From Nostoc sp. CHAB 5836 (GTDB lineage: Bacteria; Cyanobacteriota; Cyanobacteriia; Cyanobacteriales; Nostocaceae), in assembly GCF_020829445.1 (NCBI RefSeq), contig NZ_JAIVFV010000003.1:37966-101965 (forward strand): a stretch of 64,000 bases of DNA, written 5' to 3'. The notes below the pieces were generated by a model, which did not search any database, had not been told where the DNA came from, and worked only from the letters and a program-made list of their open reading frames with translations. Within the stretch, counting starts at the first letter, position 1; each line of letters begins with the position of its first letter. Position numbers and translations under genes: made by a program. This document shows, piece by piece, positions 60,845 through 64,000 of the stretch.

Positions 60845-62356
60845 ATGGATTTTAGTGCGGAGCAAGGGCTAAGGTTTTCAGATATTTCCCCCTCATCTAC
60901 TGTTGTAACAGCAGAGGAGCTTCCAGAGCAAAGAATTTCAGAAACAGTAACTTTTGAAGAAGCTTTGGTCGTAGTGAATAATCTAGTGTTTGCAAAAAGG
61001 GGTAAACCCCTATCAGATGCAGAGATTAGAATTATGAAAGGAGCGTGGAATAACAGTGAGTTCGTGGAGATAGCAGAGAACTCCCCGTATAGCGCTAATT
61101 ATTTGCAACGGCGTTTAGCTCCTCAGTTATGGGTTCTACTCTCTGAAACTATTGGAAATGAAGAAAGCGTAGGAAAGAGGAACCTACGATATTTCTTAGA
61201 ACAAGCCACCAAAAAGTATTCTGTTCCATCTGCACTAAACAAAGAGCAAGTACTTCCCACTAATAACTTTGTACAAGGCATTCGAGGCGAATTACCTGAC
61301 TTATCTAATTTTTATGGACGGAGACAGGAACTAATCTGTTTAAAAGAATTAATAATAAAGCAGCGCTGTGTGTCGTTAATAGGTGTGGCGGGAGTTGGTA
61401 AAAGTGCATTAGCAGCAAAACTGTTAGCAGAACTTAGTATAGAGTCTCCATCTGATTTTGATTGTTTAATTTGGAAATCAGTTGGCTATGCACCAAAAGT
61501 TCAGGACTTAGTAGCCGAACTAATACAACTAATCCAACCTTCAGAAATATCCTTAAGCTTGCCAGAGATCACCCAGACAATGATTACAAAACTGGTTAAG
61601 CAATTAAAATCGCGCAGATGTTTGCTGGTATTGGATGAATTTGATGCATTATTCCAGAAAAATAACTTCGAGCAGAGGCTAGATTACAGAATATTCTTTC
61701 GCCGCTTGGTAGAAGAACAACATCAAAGCCGCTTACTGTTAACTAGTAGAGTTTTACCCGATGAATTTGATAGTCTATTAAGCGCTAAACGGCACATTCA
61801 GTTGGTTAAAGTCGAAGGGTTAGACGCAGATGCCGCAATGCATTTTTTGGCTACTCAAGGATTGACTGATAAGCAAAAATGCAACGAGTTAATCAACACC
61901 TATCGCGGTAATCCTTTAGAACTTAAAACAGTAGCGGATCGAATTAACCACTTCTTTAGTGGTAGTACAAAAATATTCTTCCAACACAAAACTACATTTT
62001 TTAGCAATGAGCTTCAAGCAATGCTTGATGAAGCGTTTGGTCAAGTATTGAATGAGACTCAAAAGCAAATTATGATTTATTTAGCAGATAAAGTAGCTTC
62101 AGATTTTAGACCGATTAAATTCGTTGAAATAATAAATGATCTCAACCAGGGAAAACAAGCATTGGTATCAACTTCCGAACTGATAAATGCATTGGAAAAA
62201 CTTGAAAGACAGTCATTGATTGAAAGTAATAAAGACGCATTTACAAAAGAAATCAGTTTTACTCTTCAACCAGTAATAAAAAAATATATCATGAAAGATC
62301 CGCAAAAATTAGTACGTGTATCTCATGCTTTTCCAAAATTAGCAAATGCGTCTTGA
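60845..62356 (+). CDS. NB-ARC type ATPase with vWA-MoxR-associated-type N-terminal HTH domain
   Basis: Residues 35-120 of the 503-residue protein match the small helical domain found at the front of many cyanobacterial signalling NTPases (FEEALVVVNNLVFAKRGKPL, EIAENSPYSANYLQRRLAP). The NB-ARC core has Walker A GVAGVGKS (180-187), Walker B LVLDEFD (Asp264/Glu265), LLLTSR at about 297-302 and the GNP motif at 354-356. A winged-helix region ends the chain. Relatives often continue into WD40 or TPR sensor repeats; none are present here. It is probably an ATP-dependent switch, with a partner supplying the sensing part. Confidence 0.82.
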   Translation: MDFSAEQGLRFSDISPSSTVVTAEELPEQRISETVTFEEALVVVNNLVFAKRGKPLSDAEIRIMKGAWNNSEFVEIAENSPYSANYLQRRLAPQLWVLLSETIGNEESVGKRNLRYFLEQATKKYSVPSALNKEQVLPTNNFVQGIRGELPDLSNFYGRRQELICLKELIIKQRCVSLIGVAGVGKSALAAKLLAELSIESPSDFDCLIWKSVGYAPKVQDLVAELIQLIQPSEISLSLPEITQTMITKLVKQLKSRRCLLVLDEFDALFQKNNFEQRLDYRIFFRRLVEEQHQSRLLLTSRVLPDEFDSLLSAKRHIQLVKVEGLDADAAMHFLATQGLTDKQKCNELINTYRGNPLELKTVADRINHFFSGSTKIFFQHKTTFFSNELQAMLDEAFGQVLNETQKQIMIYLADKVASDFRPIKFVEIINDLNQGKQALVSTSELINALEKLERQSLIESNKDAFTKEISFTLQPVIKKYIMKDPQKLVRVSHAFPKLANAS

Positions 62357-63233
62357 GCAAAAGTTTTTACCACAGGGTAATCTACCCTACATAGAGTGTC
62401 ACAAAACCTCTGATTACCCCTAACTAAAACAATCGTTAATAAATATGGAGGTCTAAAAGTAAAAATCAATAACGACGCTATACACCAGACGACCAAAAGT
62501 TCTGTAAGATAAAAAACGAACAGGAAATGGAGGGAGATATACAACAGCACCAAAAATTTAAAGGACAAAGAGTCATTAATTGGTGACGCTTTGCCCAGTA
62601 CCAAAAACAGAATAACCTCAGAGCGGGGTTATCTCACGAAAACCAAAGCAGTGGTGTTTAAAGTTTGACGCCTTTTCTCCACTGACTGGTCGGACGAGAT
62701 TTTATCCGTTGCTTCTCGTATTATACGAGAAGCCGCACGAAACACACCAGTTTTGTGTGGCAGTTTTTGCTGTAGAAATTCAGAAGTTTCTGTAAAGTTA
62801 AGTTTAGTTAAGAAAGATTCCGAATTTCGTAGCAAAAAGCAGTAGCAGCGCGAATAACAGTTACCAGTTACCAAGTATCCGCATTATCAGTTGGGAGTAG
62901 AGTCCAAGGTTAAATAACTGATAACTGATAACTGATAACTGATAACTGATTCAACCCCCTCTCTGAAGCTGAAGGTTGTCAACCAAGAAAAGAGAGGTAA
63001 ATTATCGTGAAAAATGACCTTGCCCCGTTGGGGCGGCGTGTTGGGTGTAGGCTCTTGGGTGTTGGAGAAGAGTGCAAAATAGCCCCAACAATTACGAATT
63101 ACTTTCCTTGTGCCGAGCGACTCGCCCTGAGCGCAGTCGAAGGGAGTCGTTCGCGGAGCGTCTCCAAGAGAGGTATTACGAATTACGAATTTTTTTCAAG
63201 CACCTCTGTTAGCGATCGCCATCGGAGAGAAAT
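62357..63233. other. Spacer, no certain gene
   Basis: About 880 bases. There is a hairpin AATAACCTC/GGGGTTAT near 62610-62632. An ACTGATA simple repeat (about 62918-62950) and a TTCGCGGAGCGTCTCCAAGAG repeat fragment near 63150 are also present. Minus-strand frames at 62323-62604 and 62629-62874 are open but lack ribosome-binding sites and coding character. A 19-codon plus frame at 62527 (MEGDIQQHQKFKGQR) has weak upstream support. Confidence 0.4.
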
Positions 63234-64000
63234 ATGCTGACACTAGATAAAGAAAGCAAATCAGCAGTTGATTACGATGTTCTCAACAGCAGTATCAAAG
63301 ACACCTTCACTGCCATAGACCGATTCGAGTGCTTCGCGATAGATGAAATCCTGCTGATGAGGGAGGAAAAGATTTACCTCCAAGCCGGCTATAAAAATTT
63401 TAAACAATACTGCCAAAGTGAATTGTCTGCTTGGGGCGGGTACCGGCGAATCAATCAACTACTGGGGGCAAAAAAAGTAATTGTTGCCGCAGAGGAACTT
63501 GGCCAACACATTAAAAATGAGCGTCAGTCCCGTCCATTACTGCGTTTGGTAAAAGTTCCAGAAAAACTCAAACTGGCAATATCACAGGCAATAGATTCAA
63601 ATCCCTCCCCAAGTGAATCAGATTTCGCCGCCGCAGCCAAAAAAGTTGCTCCCAATCTCAGACGAAAAAAGCAATCAACTTTGTCACCAATGGTTGGCAA
63701 AATTGAGGAACCATTGGTTCCCAAAAAAGCCCAAGTCACAGTTTCATCACCATCACATCCTCGTTATGGGGAATCGGGAGTGATTTATGCAGACCCACCG
63801 AATCGGTCACAGCAGATTGTCACTTTCGCTGACGGCGAGAGAATGTTGATCAACAATGCTGATTTAAATCACGCAATTGTGACATTTTCTAACTCGCCGA
63901 CTTCCCCCAAAGAATACTCAGAAGCGATCTGTTCACTAAAACAACAGCACAAAATTGAACTAGAGCGCCTAGAGAAAGATTTGAGGATTGGATTGCTAAT
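63234..64000 (+). CDS. Unrecognised DNA-binding-like protein, C-terminus beyond window
   Basis: An ATG at 63234 with GGAGAG 6-11 bases upstream opens a frame to the window edge (at least 255 codons). The N-terminal 140 residues are helical (LLMREEKIYLQAGYKNFKQ, YRRINQLLGAKKVIVAAEEL, LLRLVKVPEKLKLAISQAI) and recall ParB-like or plasmid-type DNA-binding proteins of cyanobacteria. A basic Ser/Pro linker (VAPNLRRKKQSTLSP) and a second part (GVIYADPPNRSQQIVTFADGERMLI) follow, then the start of a coiled coil (LKQQHKIELERLEKDLRI). Two GCGATCGC-type sites flank the start. Function is not assigned. Confidence 0.65.
   Translation, partial: MLTLDKESKSAVDYDVLNSSIKDTFTAIDRFECFAIDEILLMREEKIYLQAGYKNFKQYCQSELSAWGGYRRINQLLGAKKVIVAAEELGQHIKNERQSRPLLRLVKVPEKLKLAISQAIDSNPSPSESDFAAAAKKVAPNLRRKKQSTLSPMVGKIEEPLVPKKAQVTVSSPSHPRYGESGVIYADPPNRSQQIVTFADGERMLINNADLNHAIVTFSNSPTSPKEYSEAICSLKQQHKIELERLEKDLRIGLL

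Noticed and set aside
62323..62874. Two minus-strand frames (93 and 81 aa)
   Set aside because: No ribosome-binding sites, no recognisable motifs, and the first overlaps the NB-ARC gene's 3' end.
63007..63240. 77-aa plus-strand frame
   Set aside because: It is composed of dispersed repeat fragments (CTTGCCCCGTTGGGGCGG, GAGCGTCTCC). The real gene starts at 63234 in another frame.
1..64000. tRNA, rRNA, riboswitch or prophage genes
   Set aside because: None was recognised by eye on either strand. A dedicated RNA search (tRNAscan-SE, Rfam) was not possible here.

Overview
The window reads as chromosome of a filamentous, heterocyst-type cyanobacterium close to Nostoc. It is AT-rich with frequent GCGATCGC (HIP1) octamers, heptamer-type short tandem repeats, many small inverted-repeat elements between genes, and typical cyanobacterial genes: sucrose synthase, a high-light-inducible protein, group 1 sigma factor SigA, a second GyrA-type subunit, CHAT/TPR proteins and haemagglutinin-type secreted proteins.

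Layout. 1-135: 5' end of cysK (minus). 136-1668: repeat-rich spacer. 1669-5082: small unknown proteins and a luciferase-like monooxygenase. 5751-11373: susA followed by a GH65 phosphorylase fused to beta-phosphoglucomutase, a carbohydrate-cleavage pair. 11854-14184: a GRPGG-type small basic protein, a Uma2 nuclease and a stand-alone GAF protein. 14255-17103 (minus): membrane protein, VWA lipoprotein and small membrane protein in one operon. 17104-19612: RTX-type protein in a field of mobile repeats and a 21-bp minisatellite. 19613-24366 (minus): operon of a sigma-70-like factor, a DUF1822 protein and a transmembrane CHAT protease with an extracytoplasmic ligand-binding domain. 25163-30974: response regulator, GyrA/ParC-like subunit, HLIP and SigA. 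31010-37541 (minus): two-partner secretion (TPS) locus with a cut-down CHAT/TPR gene. 37558-44433 (minus): putative GAP1-like protein, P-loop GTPase and dynamin-like GTPase, the best candidate for a little-described system. 45108-48500: decayed IS4-type element and broken genes. 48778-51730: DUF4385, a membrane protein and a TauD-type dioxygenase. 51802-57551: second TPS/CHAT locus, whose transporter has lost its middle. 57509-60341 (minus): secreted TPR protein and Ser/Thr kinase-TPR. 60845-62356: NB-ARC ATPase. 63234-64000: start of an unrecognised DNA-binding-like protein that runs off the window.

How it fits together. The two TPS loci share one plan (transporter, haemagglutinin-type exoprotein, CHAT/TPR protein) and have decayed in opposite ways: locus 1 keeps the transporter and lost most of the CHAT protein, while locus 2 keeps the CHAT protein and lost most of the transporter. 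The sigma/DUF1822/CHAT operon, the GTPase trio and the NB-ARC gene belong to protein classes associated with signalling or biological conflict in multicellular bacteria. At least five families of non-coding inverted-repeat elements can be defined here by internal comparison, one with 10-bp target duplications and one nested insertion. Family assignments were made from motifs by eye; no database search was run.
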